From NCBI GenBank assembly GCA_000969725.1, contig JXSR01S008012.1: a stretch of DNA of 29,461 nucleotides; one strand, written 5' to 3'. This DNA is from Ophiothrix spiculata. Taxonomy: Eukaryota; Echinodermata; Ophiuroidea; Amphilepidida; Ophiotrichidae. Under the pieces are notes generated by a model that searched no databases, was not told the origin of the DNA, and saw nothing but the letters and a program-made list of their open reading frames with translations. Below, piece after piece: positions 1 through 7,927 of this stretch. The stretch's first letter is position 1. Each line of letters starts with the position of its first letter. The position numbers and the translations under genes are program-made.

Positions 1-86
1 GGAGATATAAGACATAATCAAAGTGTTGCCAGAAGAAAGAAGAAGAAATCTGTCAAAAACAATACCCTGCCGAAGTCTCCGGCAGG
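1..86 (+). other. Possible end of an upstream SIN1 exon (unresolved)
   Basis: A purine-rich stretch with repeated GAA/AAG triplets (29-50), of the kind that acts as an exonic splicing enhancer, ends at a donor-like AGG|GTAAAT (GT at 87-88). If real, the intron to the next exon would be only 82 bases (87-168). The frame cannot be settled. The frame open from base 1 would leave two bases at the donor, which fits neither possible acceptor of the next exon. The other two frames fit acceptors at 168 or 170 but have stops within the first 17 bases, so the exon would have to start inside the window without a visible pyrimidine tract. It may equally be intron. Low confidence. Confidence 0.25.
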
Positions 87-89
87 GTA
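63..89. repeat. Perfect hairpin, 10-bp stem and 7-base loop
   Basis: TACCCTGCCG (63-72) and CGGCAGGGTA (80-89) are exact reverse complements around the loop AAGTCTC. The right arm includes the GT of the donor-like site at 87-88. It could be a remnant of a small palindromic element or a local RNA structure. Confidence 0.8.
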
Positions 90-168
90 AATATGCATCT
101 ATGTCATACATGTTATTTTCTTCACTTGATCCCTAAGTGATATTCTTTGTTTCTATTTTTCATTTTAG

Positions 169-320
169 AGGAAGATCTTGATGACTTATTCAAAAAGAAA
201 AGGGTTCTTCCTCATCATACCAAACCAAGGAGAAAGCGTTCAAGTCTCTCCCAGCAATTGGAACAGTGTCCGGCAGTAGCCAGTAATCCGTTCTCGGAAT
301 ATGCCAAGTTTGATGGCAAG
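169..320 (+). CDS. MAPKAP1: SIN1 exon: pre-CRIM linker and start of CRIM domain
   Basis: This internal exon encodes about 50 residues, from EEDLDDLFKKK through LEQCP to NPFSEYAKFDGK. The last block closely matches the LEQCP...NPFNEYSKFDGK block of vertebrate SIN1 (mSIN1/MAPKAP1), the mTORC2 subunit that recruits AKT, SGK and PKC substrates. A basic patch (KPRRKR) lies in the middle. The acceptor is a strong pyrimidine tract ending TTTTAG at 168. A second AG at 170 would shift the frame by two bases, so only one of the two can be used; I chose the first AG. The donor is AAG|GTTAGT at 320/321, phase 0, and joins in frame to the exon at 14407. The 3' part of this exon is repeated at least six times downstream in degraded form. 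Exon identity is strong; the exact 5' base is less sure. Confidence 0.9.
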
Positions 321-377
321 GTTAGTACAAGTAGAGTCCAGATTTGCGTGTTTTTTTTTTGGTTTTTTTGGGGGGGG

Positions 378-937
378 TCATATTCTTCCAAACCAAGAAG
401 GAAGTATTGAAGCCAATCACTGCAGGTGGAACAAATGTGGATCGTCATATCGAAAGGTACCTTAATACCGGCATAGTACATTACGAGATACGGGCCATTA
501 AAGCTAAGCATAGTCAAAAATCACGTCCAAGGTCGAATTTCTAATTTCACCAGAAAGGTTATCATTGAAGTGTATTCTATCATATTAACCAGGTTCCAAC
601 ATCCAAAACATAAGAAAAATGTATTAAAAACCAAGCTAAAAATCCTCTCTCTATTCAAGATTTACTAAGTACAAAAACTTTAAACTCGATTTTCTCAGTA
701 CTGTAGTTTTCCGAATCAGCCCGATGCCTTTTACCAATTTTGGTGTAACTTCGCAACCGAACATACAATAACCAAAATCAAGGTGTCATTTTAAAGCTTA
801 AAATCTCAGCTTTCAGATGAGACCAAAAAATTAATTTGGATTTTGCCGACCTTAAGGTACCTTTCGATATGACGGGTCACAAATGTCTGGCAGTAGCCAG
901 TAATCCGTTCTCGGAATATGCCAAGTTTGATGGCAAG
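378..937 (+). pseudogene. SIN1 exon fragment copy 1, split by a MITE
   Basis: The front part (378-438) and tail (879-937) of one repeat unit are separated by the TIR element at 439-878. The tail still encodes AVASNPFSEYAKFDGK and keeps an intact AAG|GTTAGT donor at 937/938, identical to the true exon. The front is altered (GGAAGTATTGA, with a stop in the exon frame). Confidence 0.85.
439..878. mobile_element. Non-autonomous TIR element, 440 bp, 8-bp target duplication
   Basis: The ends are inverted: GTCATATCGAAAGGTACCTT (444-463) is matched exactly in reverse complement near 854-873, with imperfect bases outside. ACAAATGT occurs on both sides (431-438 and 879-886). The sibling repeat at about 1050-1057 has a single ACAAATGT and no insert, which is the empty site. 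An 8-bp duplication fits hAT-like or P-like superfamilies. No coding capacity is seen. Confidence 0.85.
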
Positions 938-996
938 GTTAGTACAAGTAGAGTCCAGATTTGCTTTTTTTTTTGGGGGGGGGGGGGGGGAGGGGG

Positions 997-1108
997 TCAT
1001 ATTCTTCCAAACCAAGAAGGAAGTGTTGAAGCCAATCACTGCAGTTGGAACAAATGTTCGGCAGTAGCCAGTAATCCATTCTCGGAATATGCCAAGTTTG
1101 ATGGCAAG
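997..1108 (+). pseudogene. SIN1 exon fragment copy 2, donor intact
   Basis: The unit encodes SAVASNPFSEYAKFDGK and ends AAG|GTTAGT at 1108/1109. It lies exactly 171 bases (57 codons) after copy 1, and the frame stays open through both from 836 to 1216. It has no acceptor, so it is probably not an independent exon. It also preserves the unoccupied version of the MITE target seen in copy 1. Confidence 0.85.
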
Positions 1109-1164
1109 GTTAGTACAAGTAGAGTCCAGATTTGCTGTTTTTTTTGGGTGGGGGGGTGGGTGGG

Positions 1165-1278
1165 TCATATTCTTCCAAACCAAGAGGGAAGCGTTCAAGC
1201 CTCTCACAGCAGTTAAAAAATGTCTTGCAGTGGCCATCCATCCCGAAGTTCTCGGAATATGCCAAGTTTGATGGCAAC
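1165..1278 (+). pseudogene. SIN1 exon fragment copy 3, donor lost
   Basis: The unit resembles the exon (CCAAACCAAG through GTTTGATGGCAA) but carries an insertion in its middle (CCATCCCGAAGTTCTCGG). Its splice site reads GGCAAC|ATTAGT, so the GT is destroyed. Confidence 0.8.
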
Positions 1279-1327
1279 ATTAGTACAAGTAGGGTCCCGA
1301 GTAGAGTGTAGATACCCTGTTGAGGGG

Positions 1328-1425
1328 TCTTATTCTTCCAAACCATTTGAAGTAAGCATTAGTTAGAACAATGTCTAGCAGTGGCTAGCAATCTATTATC
1401 AGAATATGTCAAATTTGATGCCAAC
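1328..1425 (+). pseudogene. SIN1 exon fragment copy 4, donor lost
   Basis: A more diverged unit with shortened front and the tail GATGCCAAC|ATTAGTAC. It shares the GT-to-AT change with copy 3, which suggests the two derive from one another. A further partial front half lies immediately downstream (1447-1490). Confidence 0.75.
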
Positions 1426-1520
1426 ATTAGTACGAGGGTGGAAGGGTCATTTTCTTCCAAACCAAGGAGAAAGCATTCAAACCTCTCCTAAGAAGAGTCT
1501 AGATGTCATGTTTTGAGGTA

Positions 1521-1631
1521 TCATTTTCTTCTAAACCAAGGCGGAAGCATTCAAGCCCCTCACAGCAGTTGGAACAGTGTCCGGCAGTGACCAGCAATCC
1601 ATTCTCAGAATATGGCAAGTTTGATAAAAAG
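1521..1631 (+). pseudogene. SIN1 exon fragment copy 5
   Basis: The unit begins TCATTTTCTTCTAAACCAAG and ends ATAAAAAG|GTTGGTAC at 1631/1632, so a GT is kept but the last codons are altered. The reading frame is shifted relative to the exon. Confidence 0.75.
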
Positions 1632-1668
1632 GTTGGTACAAGTAGAGTCCAGATGCCTCATTGAGGGA

Positions 1669-1998
1669 TCAATTTCTTCCAAACCAAGGAGGAAGCATTA
1701 AACCTCTCACAGCAGTTGGAACAATGGGGTAATTTACATGTAGTGCAGATCCAGATGTATGCACATCTCCGAGATCCAGATCTAAGATCTACATCTCCGT
1801 AGACAGCTTACATGTACGCATGTTGTAGAGTGCTGTACAGCGGATCCAGATCTGACGCCCGTGTTGCCACAGTCTTCAGCAAAGTGGCTTATGCAGATGC
1901 GCATACATCTGGATTTGCACTCCCGTGTAGATTTGCACTCCCATTGTCTAGCAGTGGCCAGCAATCTATTCTCAGAGTATGCTAAGTTTTATGGCAAG
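1669..1998 (+). pseudogene. SIN1 exon fragment copy 6, split by an insertion, donor intact
   Basis: The front (1669-1725) and tail (1945-1998) are separated by 219 bases of foreign sequence. The tail ends TTTTATGGCAAG|GTTAGTAC at 1998/1999. This is the last recognisable copy; after about 2015 the sequence departs from the repeat. Confidence 0.8.
1726..1944. mobile_element. Insertion in exon-fragment copy 6 with internal inverted repeats
   Basis: Alignment to sibling units (for example GAACAATGTCTAGCAG near 1367) shows that these 219 bases are extra. A 21-base stretch at 1742-1762 is inverted at 1901-1921 with one mismatch, and GATCCAGATCT recurs inside. No clear target duplication is visible. 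It is a probable small foldback element. Confidence 0.6.
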
Positions 1999-2015
1999 GT
2001 TAGTACAAGTGGAGT

Positions 2016-2383
2016 CTTAAGAAGAACGAGGAAAAAGGTACATAACATGAAACACAGTCAATAGGATGCCCTTCCCTTTTGCCCACCATATACTAGTAAG
2101 TCGCAGCTAGCGTCTTAGCATCTTTACTTGCTAACATCTAAGTAGCATCTTCAAAGCTTTTACACCAAATCAACCTAGAAGCATCTTGATAGCATATCAT
2201 GGGCTCTACTGCTCAAAAGTTTTCACAAATACATGGGTCTACTATTACTAAGTCCTTCAAAAGATTAATACGTGTCCATACTCAACGACCCCTTTACTTT
2301 TACTCTCCCTTTTCCTTGATACCGTATTTTTTTTTTTTTTTATTAAAATCTCAAGAATGGGGTACCTTCCCATATTTTGATTT
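2016..2383. other. Intron segment without recognised content
   Basis: Apart from a T-run near 2326-2341 and loose repeats of GCATCTT/TAGCATC (2115-2200), nothing recognisable is present. Confidence 0.6.
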
Positions 2384-2518
2384 CTGGACCCATATTCATG
2401 AAACGCTGTTAATTTAGGTACCAACTAATCTATTGTGCACTTGTTAAATTTTTTGACAGGTACACAATAGGTTAGTTGGCAAACTAGAGTTACCAGCATT
2501 TCATAAATAGTGGCCCAG
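2384..2518. repeat. Foldback element, arms about 58 bp
   Basis: The arms at 2384-2440 and 2460-2518 are imperfect reverse complements around a 19-base loop. The inner 20 bases (CCAACTAATCTATTGTGCAC against its partner at 2460-2479) differ at only two positions, and the similarity decays outward. This is a MITE-like hairpin without target duplication that I could identify. Confidence 0.75.
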
Positions 2519-2617
2519 GAGTTTTTAAGGTTTGGAAGCTACCTCATCAACAATGATCGACCAAGAAATATGTAATGAAATCCCAATTTCATTGTCACTT
2601 AACATTAGTATTTGATG

Positions 2618-3139
2618 TACACTCATGGTCAAAAGTGTTTGCGCACCAAACCTTTAACCAGCCATATCTCGAGAACCCTTCATCATTTGGGCCATATTTC
2701 ATTGGATTTATATTTTACATAGATCTAAAAAAATCAATGAGAATTGCATTAACGTCATTCGAAAAATATTGCGTGCTAAACATATTGTATACTTTCTTGT
2801 GCACATAAAAACGGAGTTTAAATACATAACTGCACATTTGTCGGAAAACTAATAACCTTAAAATGTTCTTTACGGCTACACGGTGATAACGAGCATTGAA
2901 TAATAAACTACATAGGTACATATCAAAAGTGTGTGTGGTGTATTTGTATATGGTCCATGAAATCGGCCATTTTTATGGTTATGGAAGATCGAATATCAGA
3001 GGAAACATAGATTATTTATATTGGATACATTAGGCACCTATAAAAAACCTGAATTGTTTCAGACTCTTGGTCGTTTGATATAATAATTAAGTTTTTGTCT
3101 GTATTTCAGCGTGAGCAAACACTTTTGACCGGGAGTGTA
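2618..3139. mobile_element. Tc1/mariner-type MITE, 522 bp, TA target
   Basis: The left end TACACTCATGGTCAAAAGTG and the right end (reverse complement TACACTCCCGGTCAAAAGTG) differ at two or three positions over 29 bases. Each end starts with TA, consistent with TA target duplication of the Tc1/mariner superfamily. Internal reading frames are short and do not resemble a transposase with its catalytic triad. Confidence 0.8.
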
Positions 3140-3413
3140 TTTCTATACCCATTTTGCATTTAAGACACAAAATACTTCAAATCTATATCATGCTTTCTAA
3201 CTTGTCAATCTGTTTGATTGACATATCCAACCTGAAACTCATGATTAATCTATTCCCATATCATGTTGATTTCCCCTTCTTAGCCCCAAATGTCTTTGTC
3301 TGGATTCAATGGAGGGGTTTTCTGTCAACTTCTTTTTTGCAATGTTAAAAGGTTCAAGGACCCCTTTTTCATTCCCATATCTTCCTCTACCTCAGCTTTT
3401 GCCCTTTATCTAA

Positions 3414-3964
3414 AGGCGTGTTTATACTGAGCACCCACCAGAGTACACCTTTTCTACCCACCATTTCTCTGATGTTGTCGATCGGGATCACCGACAAACG
3501 CCACGTTTCTACTCAACGCGAAAAGGTGGATGTTGTCTAAAAATCGAGCCATGCTATGGAAACCGGACGTGCTAAATGAATTGCGGTCACACGCCAGGTT
3601 ACTTTAGTTGGAATTTGTTAGCATATATAAATTGTAAAGAAATTCAATGTATAAACTCCTCATTTAAAAAAAGGAAAAAAATGTGCATCTCCCAAGTTTA
3701 CATTCCGTATGTAGATTTCGCGGGGTTGTAATGGTGCACTTCCGGTACACCCGGCAACCGACGTTCGTTTGTGTTTTTACTGCGAATTTTCCCAAAAGTG
3801 ACCCGAAGACACACACCTCAATAGGTGTACGTCTTCGGATGCTTTGTTTCCGTGTGACACACGGAAAATCGTTACCCGCTTGTGTTTCTACTGCGAATCT
3901 TCCCCGAAGTGATCCGAAGACACTCAGAGACACACGGCAACCCTTGCTCAGTAGAAACACGCTA
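3414..3964. mobile_element. TIR element, about 550 bp, with internal direct repeats
   Basis: The ends GGCGTGTTTATACTGAGC (3415-3432) and GCTCAGTAGAAACACGCT (3945-3962) are inverted with one or two differences. Inside, TGTTTYTACTGCGAAT plus following CCCGAAGACAC-like sequence occurs twice (about 3770-3815 and 3884-3930), and the motif resembles the termini. The reading frames open on both strands across it are by-products of this symmetry. Superfamily unknown; no target duplication seen. Confidence 0.65.
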
Positions 3965-5032
3965 TTTTATGCTAAGGCAAAAAGAGAAGGTTTGTCTCAT
4001 CAACCATTTGTAAAAACGCTATGCGGTATGCGATTTTTTATTTTTTGGGGGGAAATTAGATATGCGGTATGCGATATATTTTTTTTAATGCTTTAAAATT
4101 TTGATCGCCCAACTTACGAGTGTGAAGTGCCCAGTTTGTGGATTATTGATTATTGCCCAACACTAATGTTGTTATTACAAGACCATGTATCGCCCATGCA
4201 AACATGGCGACTTACGGTACCCAGTACACGACAGTTTTATAATAATAGTTATCTGCAAGTTATACTACTAGCCTTCATTATTTATACAGTTTCTAAGTGT
4301 GATCCTTCCAGTTTTAACTATGGGAAGATTTGACAGTTAAAATATAGCATAAAATTCAAGGTAAATTTGCAACAGCAAATGACAGCAACCTGGATGGCGG
4401 TCGATCGCTGGATTACTCTCGATAAACAAAAAAAAAAAAATCATTTTCACATAGCAATGCGCTCGGGTTTCTGAGACAAACATTTTTTGGTGGGGCCTAA
4501 CAGTATTAAAGAGTTTTGGCGAATTCTCTACTCCCCTCAATATATACATTGAACCTCATCTACTCCCCCCAATATAGACATTGAAAATCAGGTAATGGTG
4601 TAGTTTAGGACCCTGTTCATAATAAGGAACAAAAGTCACTAATTCATCAAGCCAAATGAACCAAAGAAGCTAAAATAGTTAAAATGTTATCTAGATAACA
4701 AGGTTAATATTTTGGAAGGAGGGCAGGGCTACGAATGATGAGGGCAATTATAGAATAAAACAACAAAGTTAAAACAACAAAGTTAAAACAAATCGTAAAA
4801 AGTACTAAAATTGTCTCCAAACACCGCTGAAAATATTTGCAAATTTCAGAAAACTCACCTGTATCGAAGAAGCTTGGTTTCTGTTGATCCAAAATGATGT
4901 TTAAATGTCTGAAAGATTGCCGAGTTTTCATAAAAGAGCGAGATTTTGAAGCAAGAATAAAGCCGTGATCGGCCATTTTTGATGATTGCACACTGCCGAA
5001 TATTTAGGTGAAACGCTCGCTGGTTGGTTATA
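3965..5032. other. Intron segment, low information
   Basis: It contains two copies of TATGCGGTATGCGAT (4022-4036 and 4061-4075), an A-run at 4428-4440, and a short direct repeat ACAACAAAGTTAAAAC (near 4760-4790). No gene or element boundary was recognised. Confidence 0.6.
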
Positions 5033-5064
5033 GTCCATATATATGGACCTCACAAGTGAGGTCC

Positions 5065-5066
<2 letters not shown>
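5033..5066. repeat. Two overlapping perfect palindromes
   Basis: GTCCATATATATGGAC (5033-5048) is a perfect 16-bp palindrome. ATGGACCTCAC (5043-5053), spacer AA, then GTGAGGTCCAT (5056-5066) is a perfect 11-bp inverted repeat. They share the ATGGAC block, giving three alternating copies of one arm next to the microsatellite. Confidence 0.85.

Positions 5067-5128
<62 letters not shown>
5065..5128. repeat. (ATCA)16 microsatellite, tail of a SINE
   Basis: There are sixteen uninterrupted ATCA units. Read on the minus strand it is (TGAT)n, immediately following the SINE body, as in tRNA-derived SINEs with short tandem tails. Confidence 0.9.
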
Positions 5129-5129
<1 letters not shown>

Positions 5130-5338
5130 ACAAGTACTTGCATAACAAGCATACCCCATGAAGGAGTCCATTCGTACAGGGGACCCACGGCTTTACGCGA
5201 CTGTCCGACCATGGAGCAAGTAGAGTAAAGTTTCTTGCTCAAGGAAACAAGGAGACGAAAACGGCCCGGCCCGGGGCTCGAACCCACAATCTCTGTATTA
5301 CGAGACCCGTGCTCTAACTGTTCGGCCACACTCCCCTC
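5129..5338 (-). mobile_element. tRNA-derived SINE, minus strand
   Basis: Read on the minus strand, the head carries an A-box-like TGGCCGAACAGTTAGAG and a B-box GGTTCGAGCCC with about 40 bases between, typical of a tRNA-derived internal RNA polymerase III promoter. A body with GTCTCCTTGTTTCCTT and CGTAAAGCCGTGGGTCCC follows, then the TGAT tail. A second, 5'-truncated copy lies at 9566-9735 in the other orientation. The anticodon arm does not form a clean tRNA, so this is a retroposon and not a tRNA gene. Confidence 0.8.
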
Positions 5339-7185
5339 TCTAGATGGACTAGGATCCTAGAATTAATCAACCGATGCTCAGATCATACTTGTCACATATT
5401 TAGACCATTTTAGACCAAGTTTTAGAACAAACTCTGTGAAATTTACCAAAATTGTTAACATCATCACTTCAGCCAAGCCATTTAATCACTTCAGAACTAA
5501 TCCACCCCTACCCCTGTATATCTTTGGGTTCATATTGCATTGCATTCAGTATGTAATCTTTGACTTCAAGTTTAGATAACCATTTTATGCAGCAATCTGT
5601 ATTTTTGGATTCTCTGTCCTGAGGTTGTGACAATATTTTGAGAAGATGTTTTCAAAGTATCCTGTATCTATCTTTGCTCCTCCTCAGTGCAGGTCTACAT
5701 CTGCAGAACTTAACATATGCAATTCAGGGATAGTATATTTTAGAGTCATGGATATACTTATCACTTTGTGGGAAAATTTTGTTATTTTGAACCCAAAAAA
5801 TTAAAGCTTGGAAATATGTTCGGATCCAGACAATTTGAGTTGTTTCTGTTGACATGCCATATGTCACTGTTGTTGCGATATAAAGCATATCTCGACATAT
5901 CGACATGAAATCTCATTTGTCAACAAAACTGGGCAAGTAAAATTCCATAAAAACTTGATATATTAACAGAAAAACAATATCACTCACAATTTAATACTAA
6001 TTAGTTGTTTGTCATTTACAAAATAGTTACAAAATATCAATTGTATATCATCCATTGTCAAATGCAAAATACCTAGAGTTACATTGATATCTTATAGTTA
6101 TGTCTACATCTAAAATGGGTATTTCAGCTTCTGCAAACAATTTTTTCCGGCCAAAACCAACTCTTTGTTATCAAGTTTATGTCGACACACATGTCTATAT
6201 CAACAAAAATTATTGCGACATATCCACAAGAAAAACAACCCGACAACACCCTTACTTGTTTATATTGAAAATTAAATCTTGCAATTTTTGCAATTTTCCA
6301 AGTAAAATTCTGCTTTTGAATAAACTTGTCCAAAAATTGATATTCTTGCATGCTTGATGCGTAAACGTACCTCTGAAAATCCTGTTTCATAGGTGGGTGA
6401 ATCAATAAGATGGATGGGTGGTTCTGTTTTCTTTTTAGGAGGTAAATTTAGTCTTAAATAACCCCAAAACTTTCTAATAAATTTCAGCCAAAATAAAACT
6501 GAAAAATTTGGCACGTTTCCCACTGGCATTCTGTCTATTTAGTTTTTACATGTTATATGGATCCAAAAACTGTGGAAATTTAAATATACCCTAAAATGTT
6601 GATATTTGAAACAAACAAAACTAGACCCCTTAATTTCAAGAGTTCTGAATACAAAAAAATACAAGCACAAACTCATCTAGTTGACTAACCCCACGGATGC
6701 TAGCCATGCTGCCGATCTTTCATCCCGTCTCCACATGGTTTGATCATCATCCTAAGATTAAGTTGTAAATCTATTTAAGATCAGTAATTGAAATAGAATA
6801 CTCACTTTGGTTAAATATGGATGTTAGTATTATCCTTTGTGAAGCAACTTTTAGATTGAAGTTTGGATTTGGAAGTAAATGAGTAAACATCAAAATTGAC
6901 CTGATTGTTTTGGAGGGGAATTGAATTCTGCAACCACCTTGAAGATTTCTTATATTAGATTTTAAGATGATTTGTTATAGTTCCAAGTTTGCTAACATTG
7001 TGTGCTTAGTGCTATGTACATGCACGTTAGATGTTAGCTCGGAGAAATCGTTAACAAAGCTTCTGGCGGTTTCTTTTCTGTGATACTCTTAACAATCTGC
7101 GGCATATTATGTTACATTGTTTTGTTCCCGATATGTCATTGAGACCTTTAATGCTGGTTTAATAACTCCAGGCAGCACGGCTTTG
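5339..7185. other. Intron segment with no recognised feature
   Basis: This is AT-rich unique-looking DNA. Reading frames are under 100 codons on both strands and have no recognisable domain. Confidence 0.6.
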
Positions 7186-7506
7186 CCCCGGGGAGGGGGT
7201 ACTCAAATTTGGTTTGGGAAGGGACGTATCTCTGGAAAGTCACCCATCCAAATACAAATTTTTAAGAAAAATTGACCCATCCATATACCAAATCTTCTAA
7301 ATTTTGAGCCAAAATTAATAAAAATCTTATTTTTATTCCTGTCCAAATTTGCTCTATTTTGGCAAAATTTTCTAAGATTTTGATTACAAAAATGCCAAAA
7401 TTTGGCGCAAATTTGCGTAGAAACATTCCTGGTGTCCCTGGCAAACCTTAATTTGCGGCACGTCCCCATTACCCCTTTTCTACTAAGTAGCCCCCCCCCT
7501 CCCGGG
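7186..7506. mobile_element. TIR element of the GGGGGTACTC family, copy 1
   Basis: It begins CCCCGGGGAGGGGGTACTCA and ends AGTAGCCCCCCCCCTCCCGGG, an imperfect inversion. The interior shares ACCCATCCATATACCAAAT and a near-terminal GCGGCACGTCCCC with the copy at 9840-10178, in the same orientation. No target duplication is evident here. Confidence 0.65.
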
Positions 7507-7714
7507 TAACTTATTCAAACAGCTTATAAATGCAAAATGACCAGCCATTCGTGATGTGATATGTAATGACTTTGAAATTTTACCCCTTTTTCAAATAGGA
7601 GTAATGAAAAGAAATGAATTCTTGAAAAAGCATCCTAGAGGTTTGACTGGTGGTTTTCGGGCAGTGTTTTATTTTTGTATTTGGTTTGCAAAGTAATACT
7701 TGCTTGATAAGAGA
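7507..7714. other. Short intron stretch without recognised content
   Basis: No element, gene or structure was recognised. Confidence 0.5.
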
Positions 7715-7927
7715 TACTGTAAACGGGAATATTTTCGCGAGCAGAATTTTTCGCGAAATCAGACAATCACGACATTTCCGCGCGTGTTAAATTAGCGTTT
7801 CAAAGCTTTAGTACATAGACCTACACATAAAATGAATGTATTCGCGAGGTGATATATTCGCGGTTAGATGTTGACTCGCGAAATTCGCGGAAATTAAACC
7901 CTCGCGAAAATTTGCCCGTTTACAGTA
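7715..7927. mobile_element. MITE with TACTGTAAACGGG termini, 213 bp
   Basis: The left end TACTGTAAACGGGAATATTT and the reverse complement of the right end (TACTGTAAACGGGCAAATTT) match at 25 of 27 positions. The outer TA on both sides can be the target duplication (Tc1/mariner-like). The interior is rich in TTCGCG/CGCGAA. Elements of this pattern are common in marine invertebrate genomes. Confidence 0.8.

Larger units (their letters stand above)
321..2003 (+). repeat. Tandem array of SIN1 exon 3'-part plus donor, about 170-bp period
   Basis: After the true exon, units made of its 3' two-thirds plus about 55 bases of intron recur. The ends of their exon-like parts fall at 937, 1108, 1278, 1425, 1631 and 1998. 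Spacing is 171, 170, 147, 206 and 367 bases; the last includes a 219-base insertion. The distance from the true exon end to the first copy (617) includes a 448-base insertion and its target duplication, leaving 169. An extra front half lies at 1447-1490. None of the copies has the upstream acceptor, so they are pseudo-exons with a 5' splice site only. Confidence 0.9.

Noticed and set aside
806..1237. 143-codon minus-strand reading frame
   Set aside because: It is the antisense of the exon-fragment array; its internal repetition follows the 170-bp DNA period, not a protein repeat.
3664..4096. Overlapping reading frames on both strands, 98 and 137 codons
   Set aside because: They lie over a TIR element with internal palindromes; no domain is recognisable and both strands are open because of sequence symmetry.
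5129..5338. Functional tRNA gene on the minus strand
   Set aside because: Polymerase III boxes are present, but the anticodon arm and acceptor stem do not fold properly, a long unrelated body and TGAT tail follow, and a second truncated copy exists at 9566; it is a SINE.
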